Assembly: GCA_001430745.1 (NCBI GenBank)
Contig: KQ482050.1
Coordinates: 106,569 to 120,271, forward strand
Direction: 5' to 3'
Length of the DNA stretch: 13,703 nt
Source: Auxenochlorella pyrenoidosa
Lineage: Eukaryota; Chlorophyta; Trebouxiophyceae; Chlorellales; Chlorellaceae
Within the stretch, counting starts at the first letter, position 1. Every line of letters starts with the position of its first letter. Below, piece by piece: positions 1 to 8,210 of this stretch. The position numbers and the translations under genes were made by a program. The notes below the pieces were generated by a model. It made no database searches. It had not been told where the DNA came from and saw only the letters and a list, made by a program, of their open reading frames with translations.

Positions 1-1090
1 GCCAAGAACAGATGCACGCTGTTCAGCTGATCGGCGTGGTGCAGCAGCAGGCGCAGCAGGTACGTGTGCTGCCCCCTGCGGGCCGCCCGGCTCAGCTCTC
101 TGACTAGCGCCTCAGCGCTCAGCTGCTGGGCCGCGAGCCGCAGCGGCGGCCGCCGCTGCGCCGCCGCTGCCGCCTCGGACCCTGCCAGAGCTGCCGCCAG
201 GTGGTCTGGCTGCATGGCAGGCAGCTGCATTCGGGGGCAGGCGATCGTGCACCGTCAGCACAGCTGACACGAAATGCAGCAGGCAGCGCAGCACCAGCTG
301 AGGGCAGTAGGGCGCAAGCTGCCCCACAGCGCGCCGAGCAGGGCAGGCAGGCAGGCAGGCAGGCACCCATGCTGGCAGCAGGCGCTGGGCCAGCCGCTCG
401 GGAACTCACGCTGGCGGGGGCGCAGACTGGCGGCGTGACCCACGCCGCAAGCGCCCTGCCCGGCCGCATGCCCAGGCGCAGGTAAGAGGACAGCAGCTCC
501 TGCGCGTGGGTGGCAGACGCGCCGGGAAGCGCCGGCGCCGCCGCCGCCTCCACCGCCGCCTGCTGCTCCCGCGACAGCGGCAGGCGCATCCAGGTGGAGG
601 CGCACAGCAGGTGGCAGGCGGCGCCCAGGCTCAGCTGCCGGCCCTCCTGCTCTAGCATGCTGAACAGCACCTCTCGCGCGCCCAGGAACACCTCTTGCTC
701 CTCATCCTCGGGCGGCCGCCGCGCCTGCCGCACCAGCTGGCCCATGCGCGCCAGCGCCTGCTCCAAGTGCACGCTGGTCAGCGTGTGGCGCCGCCCCAGC
801 AGCAGGCGGCCGACGCGTGCGCAGCTGGGGGCGGCGCGGATGGCGTCCGACAGCTGTGCCCGCCGCGCCTCCAGATTCGTGACAGGCGGCGCGGCCGTCA
901 CGCCGGCACAGTCGTCCGCCGTCTCTGCCGCCGCCGAGAATGCATCCCTGCCTTTGCTGGCCAGCGTTTCAAGGGCGGCATCAAGGTCTTGTAGGCGCAT
1001 GCTGCTTCGGTGCCGCTGCAGCGCATCTCTGAGCACGTCACTGCGCCCCCGCAAGCTGTCGCCGCTAGTGCTGCTGGGAAACTCGCTCAT
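1..1090 (-). CDS. Helical-repeat protein, OPR/RAP-like (5' part; runs off left edge)
   Basis: Partial gene read on the minus strand. Exon 1 is 1090-410 (227 residues, starting MSEFPSSTSG). The donor GTGAGT begins at 409 and the acceptor CAG ends at 210. Exon 2 is 209-1 and stays open at the window edge. The junction is phase 0 and the frame remains open. Two stretches look like copies of one helix-turn-helix repeat: one around residues 86-115 (LLLGRRHTLTSVHLEQALAR) and one near the end of the visible part (LLLHHADQLNSVHLFLA). The pattern LL-x-L-x-S-V-H-x-x-x-A-L-x-R resembles the alpha-solenoid repeats of green-algal OPR/RAP proteins, which usually bind organelle RNA. The RAP domain itself would lie beyond the window, so the family call is inferred. 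No clear transit peptide is visible at this start, so an upstream exon is possible. Presence of a gene is well supported; the function is tentative. Confidence 0.55.
342..365. repeat. (GGCA)6 tandem repeat inside an intron
   Basis: Six perfect GGCA units lie within the intron (409-210) of the leftmost gene. Read on the coding strand they form a TGCC array that could act as part of the pyrimidine-rich tract. A similar five-unit array lies at 8652-8671 in an intron of another minus-strand gene. Confidence 0.9.
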
Positions 1091-1848
1091 GCCGGTTCCT
1101 GCTGCATGCCTGCCGGGAGCGACAGGGTTGCTGCCGTCGTCATGGGCAGCCGCCGCGCTTGCCGGGGCTGCGCTGCTGCAGTAGCTGGCCGCGGAGCTTG
1201 TTGCAGCCTGCAGGAAAATCGTGCATGCATAGGGTGTTTCACACCGCGGATTGCGATGGATTTGAGCATGCTTGGCCCGCTAGCTGGGACACGAGCTCCC
1301 TGGGAAGAGAGCAGGATGGCGCAGGCGGCGGCAGTGGTGGCGGCGGCAGTGGCAGGCGGTCAACCCACTTTCAAACCCGATATCCGCACCTCTGAGCTTC
1401 CTAGTAGTGATGCAGCAGCTCTGAGACGGGCGAGCAGGCTCGCAGGGGCCGTCTGCAAGCAGGAGCAGCTGGCAGCAACATGCTCAGGCCCATCGCGACC
1501 GTGCGGGCCTTTTTCATGCATGCTGTCGGCACCTATAAAAGCAGCCCACCTTGGCCTGCGCAACCAGCGCCCTCATTCAGACGGCCCCGCCCTGCCGCCG
1601 CAGAGGGGGGGCCTGCTCAGGCAGAGGGATTGCGCATGCGATGATCAAGAATGCACAGCAATTGGGATTGCACAAGGTTTAGGGCGCAGATCCTTCATGG
1701 CAACCCGCTGGCGGCATGCGCGACGCGGGTCTGCCTATCGCAGCACGCTCTCTCTGCCCCTTGCAGCAAGAGATCCTTTCTCAGACATTCAGGAGTTATC
1801 GAACTAGATAAGACGCTTTGATGGGCAGTCCAAAGTCATATCAGCTGG
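1091..1848. other. Intergenic: IFT46 3' flank and promoter of the leftmost gene
   Basis: About 760 bases without a supportable gene. It must hold the 3' UTR of IFT46 (stop at 1849) and the promoter and 5' UTR of the next minus-strand gene (start 1090). Open frames here are low-complexity Ala/Arg/Cys strings with no family resemblance. No TGTAA was seen on the minus strand, so the IFT46 poly(A) site is not located. A TATAAAAG string on the plus strand (1534-1541) has no matching plus-strand gene downstream. Confidence 0.6.
1534..1541 (+). promoter_or_regulatory. TATA-like box without an obvious gene
   Basis: TATAAAAG is a good TATA match on the plus strand, but no convincing plus-strand coding exon follows before the IFT46 3' end. 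It could drive an antisense or noncoding transcript, or be chance. Confidence 0.15.
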
Positions 1849-3048
1849 TCAAGCAAGCCCGGGATGCGCCGCTGCCATGCCACCGTGCTCTGCCGCCGCG
1901 TCGTCAGGCGCCACGGGAGCAGTCCCAAACACACCCAGCTTCTGGAACGCCGGGTTGCTGCGGAACTCCAGGTACAGCGCAAACAGCGAGTGCAGCGCCT
2001 CGGCCAGCCCGGCAGCGCCGCCGCCGGCGCCGGCAGCAGCACCCGCGACGGCAGGCGGCGCCAGGTCCAGCACTGCCAGCACCATGCGGGCAAAGGTGTG
2101 CACATCCACCTCCTGCGGGTGCACAGACAGGCCAGCGGGTGGCCAGTAGGTTGCATTCTGGCAAACCAATTGGAGCTGGCACCTGCAAGGTCAGGCTCCC
2201 CCTTGCCCTTCCCTCTCCGGCTCCCTGCTGCTGCCAGCGGGCATGTGGCAACGCTCACCTGCCGGGGGTCGGGCAGCGCGCTGCCCTGCAGCTGTGCCTG
2301 CGCCTCGGGGCTCCAAGCCTGCATCAGCGCCTCCAGATCGGGCGGTGCTGGCGCCAGCGTGGCGGCGGAGGCCGCCTCCTGCATGAGCGAGGACAGGCCG
2401 TGGCTGAGGGGGCTGGATTGCCAGGGAGCAGCGCTAGGGCGGCCGGCCACGGCGCACGTCTTGGCTCGGTCGATCAAGCTCGGTCAAACAGGCGTTGACA
2501 TGCATTCGGTCCCTGTGCAGCTGTGGAAAGCCCTCACACCTGGTGCAGGGCCTCCACCTGTTGGATCCAGTCATCCAGCCGCTGCGGCTTGCGCTCCGGG
2601 CATGCCAACCAGCCCAGTGGCGGCTGGCCGGCCCCGCTCGCTGCCGCACTGCCCCTGCCGCCGCTTTGCAAGCGCAGCTGGTGGCGCAGCTGCAGGGCCA
2701 CAGCGGCCGGGTCTGACTGCCGCAGGGCCGGCTCATCCAGGACGGTCAGTCCCAGAAAGTCGGGCTCGCCGTCGGGCCGTGGCGGCGCTATGAAGGCGTT
2801 GGGTGCGCCGATGGCAGGGACCTGGTGCGGGGCAGATGGGGGTTGAAGGGCAAGTGCAGTTGCTGGAGCCTCTCTATGCGGGGACCTGCTCGACGCTCCA
2901 TCAGGTGGCAACAGCCGGCGACAGGCTTTACGGCATCGAGACTCACATAATCGGGCAGGAAGGGCTGCAGCCGGACAGGCAGCTGGTGTTCGGGCGGTCG
3001 GTAGTTGTCTGCAAAAGCAAACAGCTCCTGCAGCTGCTGCGCATCCAT
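1849..3048 (-). CDS. IFT46: Intraflagellar transport protein 46 (IFT-B core subunit)
   Basis: IFT46 is a core subunit of the IFT-B complex that carries cargo, including outer-arm dynein, along the ciliary axoneme. Exons on the minus strand: 3048-2947, 2821-2538, 2412-2259 (start could be 2403), 2112-1849. All junctions agree in phase and give about 267 residues. Family landmarks are clear: ELFAFADNYRPPEHQLP, then PFLPDY joined across intron 1 to VPAIGAPNAF (from residue 35), RPDGEPDFLGL (49-59), LDEPALRQSDP (62-72), a KPQRLDDWIQQVEALH helix, a DLEALMQAW motif, and a C-terminal ALHSLFALYLEFRSNPAF. Donors are GTGAGT, GTGAGG and GTGAGC. The exon 3 acceptor is ambiguous between three phase-equivalent AGs. 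The start chosen (3048) lacks the long acidic N-terminal region usual in this family. No acidic exon is visible in the 378 bases before the divergent COQ7-like gene. A CAG just upstream of the ATG could be an acceptor for an unseen 5' exon. Confidence 0.88.
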
Positions 3049-3426
3049 GCCTGCAGGGCGTGGCAGGAGGGGTGCAGATGTAGGCAGCGGCAACGGCGGC
3101 GGCGGTGGCAGCTTCAGCCGGGCCGGAGGTGGGGAGAGGCGGCGGCGAGAGCACTTTGCACCCGCCGACCCTTCTCACTTCACAAAGCAGACTGAAGGAT
3201 GCTTACAGTAGGCTTCCTTGGTGCACTGGCTTCTTGGTTGACTGGTCAGCGGGCGCTCCCGCTGCAGCTTTGCTGTCACGGACAAGGGCGAGGATGCAGG
3301 ATCAGGTTGACTGCAAGCTGTCGGAAACCGGAGGAGGCACTACTGGCGCCAGCTCGACGTGGAGGTGAAGTCTCCGCTGGGAGGCTTCCTGCAACCAATT
3401 GGGAGCCCAACAAGCGATCGACGAGC
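3049..3426. promoter_or_regulatory. Divergent promoter region between IFT46 and the COQ7-like gene
   Basis: These 378 bases separate two divergent start codons (IFT46 minus, COQ7-like plus) and must contain both 5' UTRs and promoters. No TATA box was recognised. The part at 3080-3110 is rich in CGG/CAG triplets. No coding exon could be supported, including one for the acidic IFT46 N-terminus. Confidence 0.5.
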
Positions 3427-4653
3427 ATGATCGCTGCTCACAGACTGCAGGCTGCGCAAAATTGCAGCCGCGCCCTTGCCGGCGCCTGGCGCGCCACCAG
3501 CAGCAGCAGCAGTGCGCTTCTTCCAGACGGCGGGCCCTACGCTAGCAGCAGCAGCAGCAGCGATGCCGCTGAGGCGGCCGGAGTAGCAGCAGCTGCAGAG
3601 GCGCAGCAACACGCAGCTGCCGCCGCTGCCAGCGCCGCCAGCGAGCCGCCTCCGCCTGCTCACCCTCTGCTGCAGCGCATCCTGCGGACAGACCTAGCCG
3701 CCGAGGTGAGCGAGATTGCTTCCTGAATGGCGACTTGTTGAGGTGCACGTCTGCGCACATGGTGACCAGTGCTCTGATGCTGGCGCCGGGCTCCCAACTG
3801 TCGCTTGTGTGCGCAGGAAGCGGCTGCAGCGCTGTACCGAGGGCAGCAACGTGTGCTGGGGCGCCGGCCCGATCTGGCAGCCTTCCAAGAGCGGTGAGGG
3901 AGACAGCGAGACATGCTTATAGCAAAGGGCATCTGGCTCGGGCGCAGCCGTCCATGGCGGCAAGCACTCTTGGCGCTGCCCAGGGAGCCTACTGACAGCG
4001 TCACTCTCAAATTCTTGTGCAGGGAGGAGGCGCATGCGGCAGAGCTACGTCGGCTGGCGCCTGCGCACCGCACCCGCCCCTCGCTTCTCTCGCCGGCGCT
4101 GCGGGCCGGCTTCTGGGTGCTGGGCGCGGCGGCGGCAGCGGCACCTCGACCGCTGGGCGCGGCAGTCGCAGCTGGCCTGCAGGACGCACTGACTGACGTG
4201 TGCAACGAGCAGCTGCGCACACTGCGGGAGGAGGGACTGGCAGAGGCGGCGCCGCAGGTCAGTCGGCAGGGGCTCTCGGCGGCTTTTTTGAGCGATGGGC
4301 TGGCCAGCTGCTGCTTGTCAACAGGCTGCAGTCATGTTGGGAGCCCTCCCGCTGGCTTTCCTGGATGCTTCGTGTGCGCACCCCATATTAGAATCGGCCA
4401 GGGCCTTCCCACTGTGCACACCTGTGCCTTCTCCCAATGTTGAAATACAGTTTCTTGTCGCTCCCCGGCTCCCACGCAGGTGCGGCATGCGGTGCGGGCG
4501 ATGCGGGATGAGCAGCGGGAGGTGGAGGGCGCCCCCCCTGTGCCAGACGTGCTGGCCCTGCAGCGGCTGAACGAGCTCTCGCCGCCAGAGGCGGTGGCGG
4601 CGGTAGTCAAGTTTGGGGCGAGAGCGGCAATTGACCTGGCTGGCCGGCTGTGA
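3427..4653 (+). CDS. COQ7: COQ7-like protein (demethoxyubiquinone hydroxylase fold), probably catalytically degenerate
   Basis: COQ7 hydroxylates demethoxyubiquinone in mitochondrial ubiquinone synthesis using a di-iron centre. Exons: 3427-3705, 3817-3893, 4023-4257, 4480-4653, all phase-consistent, giving 254 residues. Donors are GTGAGC, GTGAGG and GTCAGT. Residues 1-30 are basic and free of acids, as in a mitochondrial presequence, followed by a Ser/Ala-rich linker. The family core starts near residue 80: LLQRILRTDLAAE matches the RVDHAGE segment, LYRGQ matches IYAGQ, REEAHAAELRRL matches the first ExxH helix, RTRPSLLSP matches RVRPT, NEQLRTL matches the third helix, and AARAAIDLAGRL-like residues close the chain. 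Ligands E93 and E120-x-x-H123 are kept. The ligand Glu of the third helix is Q172 or D173, and the second ExxH (RDEELEHHD in typical members) reads R206-DEQREVEG, with no His. It may be a non-catalytic scaffold, perhaps a COQ9 partner, or simply divergent. The family call is strong; the activity is doubtful. Confidence 0.8.
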
Positions 4654-4980
4654 GGCTGGGCCATCAAGCAACTCCCAATAAATGAACCTGTAAAAGTGAT
4701 GCACATGCGTGGCATCATGTATTGCAACGAGGTTGCCGGTTTGCAGCACATGCAGCGCCTGAGGAGCGTGGAAGGCAAGGGCAGAAGGTGGAGCAGAGCG
4801 GGCATCAAACACAGCTGAGCAGGGCAAGGGCAGCAGGCAGCGCGAGGGTGGGGAGCAAAAGCAGTAAGCAGCAGAGAATACAGGGCGCCGTGTGAGCTGT
4901 GGCACGGGGCAGCGAGGGGAGGGAAAGAAAACTGACAAAAGAGGTTGCTGGCAGGTCGGGTGACGCTGCCATTAAGCAAC
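4654..4980. other. Convergent intergenic region
   Basis: The 3' ends of the COQ7-like gene (plus) and the small mitochondrial-type gene (minus) face each other here. Apart from the COQ7-like poly(A) signals at 4677-4693, nothing recognisable was found. No minus-strand TGTAA was seen for the opposing gene. Confidence 0.5.
4677..4693 (+). terminator. Poly(A) signals of the COQ7-like gene
   Basis: AATAAA at 4677-4682 and the chlorophyte signal TGTAA at 4689-4693 lie 24 and 36 bases after the COQ7-like stop codon. Cleavage would be expected shortly downstream, giving a very short 3' UTR. Confidence 0.6.
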
Positions 4981-5719
4981 TCATCCTTGCGACTTGCTGG
5001 CTGCTGCCGCTGCTGCCGCCTCCTCTGCCCACTTCTTTGCTTGCTCGCGCACTCGCTGCAGAGCGTGTGAGACGGGGGGACAGGGAGCAGTCAGAGGGTG
5101 TAAGCAAGCGCAGGCAGCGCTGCTGGCGGCCTTGCTGCACAGCAGGCACGCCACACGGGAAGTGCCACCCCTACTGTGTTCTGCAGCACTGCCGCTCCTT
5201 CAGGAAGGAGGCAGACAGCAGGGAGGACTCCCGGGCTCTAGCATACCAACAGGTCTCCACGCTGCTCTGCACACATACAACACCTCCCCCAGCACCTTCA
5301 ATCCCCACTGTCCACAGCAGGAGCAGTCCAAAAGGGGCAAGCCCAGACACTCACCTGCTGCTCGTCGTTCCGCTGCCTCTCTGGCACGACGTACAAGTAA
5401 TAGGCAACGCCGCCGGCCACCAGCCAGGCTGCAATGTTCTGCGCACCAGCCGGGCGGAGATTGAAGCAGGACACTTGGGCCCTGGCCAAAAGTGCTGGAA
5501 CAGGAGCTGCCTGCGCCACTGCTGAGCAGAGCTTGCAGGGCCCCCGCCCGTGGCGCCGCCGCCGCCACGCGCCGGCGTCTCCAGGCACCTGCTGACGCCA
5601 ACCCGGTGCAGTTGCAGATCCGATCGAATGCATTCCTACCCTGCAACGCTCACCCGCCGTCCTCTAAAGCCCAAGGCACCAGCGAGCGTGGCCCGCAGTG
5701 GGGAGGGCCGCGACGACAT
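4981..5719 (-). CDS. Small single-pass protein, probably mitochondrial (74 aa)
   Basis: A short three-exon gene assembled from splice signals: exon 1 5719-5654 (22 residues, donor GTGAGC), exon 2 5438-5355 (28 residues, acceptor GCGCAG, donor GTGAGT), exon 3 5055-4981 (24 residues plus stop, acceptor CTGCAG). All three junctions are phase 0. The N-terminus (MSSRPSPLRATLAGALGFRG) has Arg and Ser/Ala/Leu but no acids, like a mitochondrial presequence. Exon 2 encodes one hydrophobic helix (NIAAWLVAGGVAYYLYVVP) followed by a charged ERQRNDEQQ stretch. Exon 3 is an amphipathic RVREQAKKWAEEAAAAA tail. The shape, a short anchor with a charged helical tail, is common among small inner-membrane or respiratory-complex-associated proteins, but I do not recognise the family. 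An alternative start at 5633 reading straight into exon 2 would give about 117 residues. I prefer the spliced form because the donor is strong and the presequence sensible. Confidence 0.6.
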
Positions 5720-6244
5720 CGAGGCGCGCTTTAGGGAAGGTGCAAGATTGTGCCTTTTGATTGCCAGGCATGCCTCTAGAGGCCGTCAGAGCTTCTTGCA
5801 AACAAGGCAAGCGGAGCATCCGCAGCAGGCTCAGGGTTTTGGCCTGTAGAGTCATTTGTCTGTAGCTCTGTCGTCCCTCGTGCGCTCTAGATCGCCTCGT
5901 AGCAGGCCAATATCCCGTTCGAAACACTGGGCAGCAAGCACCGCCAGCTGACGAGCTCGGGAGTGGTCTGTACAGCCCTCAAGCGTGAGTGCAGGCTTCA
6001 TGGCCGTTGGTAAGCAGTAAATGACTCCAGGATACGCTGCTGCTGCTGCCACCGCCGCCGCCGCCGCCGCCGCCACCGCTGCCAGTGTTGCTGCTGCCCG
6101 TCAATGACAGTGCCCTTCATCCTTCTGCTTTTGTAGTAACACCGATAGGCAACCACTGTTTGGGCCACCAACGGATCTCGCAGCGCCAGCAGTAGCGCGG
6201 ACAGTACCAGGCGGGACGCAGCAGCAGCCGGGCCACCTGGCAGC
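5720..6244. promoter_or_regulatory. Divergent promoter region
   Basis: These 525 bases lie between the start codons of the small mitochondrial-type gene (minus, 5719) and the TGD5-like gene (plus, 6245). They hold both promoters. A CTG/CCG triplet tract at about 6036-6072 is the only striking structure. No TATA box or coding exon was supported. Confidence 0.45.
6052..6072. repeat. (CCG)7 microsatellite
   Basis: Seven perfect CCG triplets directly preceded by a CTG run from about 6037. They lie about 170 bases upstream of the TGD5-like start, probably in its promoter or 5' UTR. Likely length-polymorphic. Confidence 0.85.
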
Positions 6245-7078
6245 ATGGGCGTGCGACGCTTTCAAGGCAACGGCGCGGGCGTAGGGCTCTGGCTGGGCTG
6301 TGGCTTTGGCATAGGTGAGGCGGCTCAAGTTGGTGGAATTGGGCGTGGGAGGTGTCGTTGACTTGCTTCGTGTGCTGCCGCTGTGCTGAAGGGTGCTTGC
6401 AAGGGGCTTATGCTGTGAAGGCCGCCGCGGCTTCTTCCAAGCTGAACCTGAACCGGGCTCTGCCTGGGGTATGGGCAGGGCTGCCGCAGCTCTGTCAGCA
6501 TTTGCGGCCTCGAATGCTCGGTCCCAAGCCCCCTTCGCCCTGCCGCAGGCTGGGGCTTTGGCGGGGCGCCACTGGGGGTGGCAGGCCTCAGCGCCGGCGG
6601 CATGTGCGGCGTGGTGGGCGGCCTCGGCTGGGGCGTGGGCATGGGCGTTGGCACGCAGTACATCAATGTATCGCCAGAGTTCACAGAGGGGAAGCAGCAC
6701 CGGTGAGGGCTGCCGCGCACTGCGCGCGGGGCCAGGGCCTGCGTGCTGGCGGCGCGGCGGACGCACGCACAAGCGCTTGGTCGTGCCTCTCTGCACCGGC
6801 CTGGCGCTCAACTCTGCACCATCACCCCCATGCCTTGCATCCCCGCAACTGTCCGCATGGGCGCTGCTGCGGGCCCCGCATGGCCCACCAGCAGCAGGCG
6901 GGCAGCCGAAACGCTGCATTGCTGGCTTGTGCGGCGCCACGCCCCTGCCCACCCTGCCCTGCCCCTCCCCTTGACCCTGCCCAGGCCCAACGTGCTTAAG
7001 CAGATGCAGTACGTGGTGAAGCGGCTCAGCACGCTGCAGAGCACGCCCAGCGCGGCCTCCCACGGGGGCGACCCTTGA
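6245..7078 (+). CDS. TGD5: TGD5-like glycine-rich protein of plastid lipid import
   Basis: Exons: 6245-6314, 6549-6702, 6985-7078, joined in phases 1 and 2, giving 105 residues. Donors are both GTGAGG and acceptors are GCCGCAG and GCCCAG. The core is a chain of small-residue hydrophobic segments: GLWLGCGFGIGWGFGG (14-29), a middle part with GGMCGVVGG (40-48), then LGWGVGMGVGTQY (49-61). This is the pattern of the plant TGD5 family, small glycine-rich envelope proteins that work with TGD1, TGD2 and TGD4 in moving lipid from ER to plastid. Typical plant members are of similar length. The C-terminal third is polar, with VLKQMQYVVKRLSTLQ likely helical. Glycine zippers suggest tightly packed membrane helices. 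The family assignment rests on motif recall; other glycine-rich small membrane proteins are the main alternative. Confidence 0.68.
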
Positions 7079-7325
7079 GGCCCGCCGCCCGGGCCGGGCG
7101 CTGCTCGGCACACCCCAGCGCACCCGACACCTTGCAACAACTGGGCATTGCGCATCTGCACACTACAGCAGCGCACGGACATCCCCCACCCAGCACTGGC
7201 CCTCTGCCCACACTAGTGCAACCCCGCGGCTACCTGCTCGGTGCCTACGAGGAGCGTCCACTTTTGACAGCAGGGCAGAGGGGGACGCATGCAGCAAGGC
7301 GGGCCACGGTGTGCCCAAGGGCAGA

Positions 7326-7330
7326 TGTAA
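7326..7330 (+). terminator. TGTAA poly(A) signal, TGD5-like gene
   Basis: First plus-strand TGTAA after the stop at 7078, implying a 3' UTR of roughly 260 bases, a usual length in green algae. Confidence 0.45.
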
Positions 7331-7551
7331 ACAAGCGTGGAAGGCAGATGTCAAGGGGGCGGTGGGGAGCAGAGGGAGAGGATTGGGCAGTGCGGGGGGC
7401 TGGGGGGTCTCACACTCGGGAAGTCATGCTCCAGTCATGGGGAGCAGCTGGGCGCCCGAGGGAAGCGTGATGGGCGGACCGAGTATAAGAATGATGGGTC
7501 AACAGAGGGGCAGTGCTGGACGGGTGCGGCAGGGCAGGTCTAGAAGGGGCT

Positions 7552-7556
7552 TTACA
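7552..7556 (-). terminator. TGTAA poly(A) signal, cysteine-rich gene
   Basis: TTACA on the plus strand, that is TGTAA on the minus strand. It lies about 655 bases beyond the stop codon at 8211, and no closer match was seen. If used, the 3' UTR is long. Confidence 0.35.
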
Positions 7557-8210
7557 GCAGTAGAAGAAGGAATATTTTTTTGCGGCCTGCTGGCCTGCCT
7601 GCCTAGTAGCAGCCCATGCCAACCGGCTGCAGCTGCAGCCACCTGCTGCCTGCCCAAGGGATTGGCAGGATCCGCTGCAGCCGCCGGCCTGGGGGGCAGG
7701 CCGTGCACCCCTTTCCTGCCTCTGCCTTGCCTGCCGCGCAGCCCAGGTCCTGCAAAAGTCGCAAGAGGGGGGCAGGGACATTCAAAAGGCGTCAGACCGT
7801 GCAGGGCAAGCAAAGCAGGAGCGCTATGCGGTGACTTGCATGCTGCAGACCACCTGCCATGGCCATTCCTGCCTTAATCCCTGCGCACCCATACTGCTCC
7901 CTGCATCATAGTCAAGAGAGTTACTGCCACACACCCATGTGGCTGGTGGCACTTGGTCTCAGTGGCTGGTGGCAGAGCGGCCTGCATGCAGGCACCTGCC
8001 GCGCACACAGAGCTGCAGTCCTGGCCCGCCTCACCTCTTGCACTCGAAGGCACAACGACGGCAGCACCGGGGTTGCCCGCTTCTTGTAATTGTACAACCT
8101 GCAGACGCCAAACAGAGGCCCCTTAATTGTGGAACTCAGATGACAACGTGAGCAGAAGAGAGACAGTCTGCTCCTTTTACCACCAACTCTCATGTTGCCC
8201 CTCCCTGTCC

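Larger units (their letters stand above)
7079..8210. other. Convergent 3' region without a supported gene
   Basis: About 1.1 kb between the stop codons of the TGD5-like gene and the cysteine-rich gene. It probably consists of two long 3' UTRs: TGTAA on the plus strand at 7326-7330 and TGTAA on the minus strand at 7552-7556 would end the two transcripts about 220 bases apart. A second plus-strand TGTAA lies at 8085-8089. Open frames here are compositionally biased and match no family I know. Confidence 0.5.

Noticed and set aside
1010..1807. 265-codon open frame on the plus strand
   Set aside because: It overlaps the antisense of a better-supported exon, is biased to Ala/Arg/Cys/Ser, and shows no domain. 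Long chance frames are expected at this GC content.
3480..3640. AGC/CAG triplet runs as a pathogenic-type expansion or mobile repeat
   Set aside because: They are interrupted and encode the Ser/Ala linker after the presequence of the COQ7-like protein, ordinary for GC-rich algal genes.
5298..5633. Unspliced 5' extension of the small mitochondrial-type protein starting at 5633
   Set aside because: The extension is Arg/Ala low-complexity. The spliced alternative from 5719 has a strong donor, correct phase and a plausible presequence.
5858..5940. Possible tRNA, from a GTTCGAAAC string resembling a B box and a TAGCTCTGT resembling an A box
   Set aside because: The bases flanking the T-loop cannot form a 5-bp T stem, and no acceptor stem was found.
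6101..7123. 340-codon open frame on the minus strand
   Set aside because: It is antisense to the TGD5-like gene, whose exons, phases and family motif are convincing, and it has only low-complexity Arg/Ala/Pro/His composition.
7311..7877. 188-codon open frame on the plus strand
   Set aside because: It lies in the convergent 3' region, is Gly/Arg/Cys-biased, and has no recognisable motif. TGTAA poly(A) signals suggest the area is UTR.
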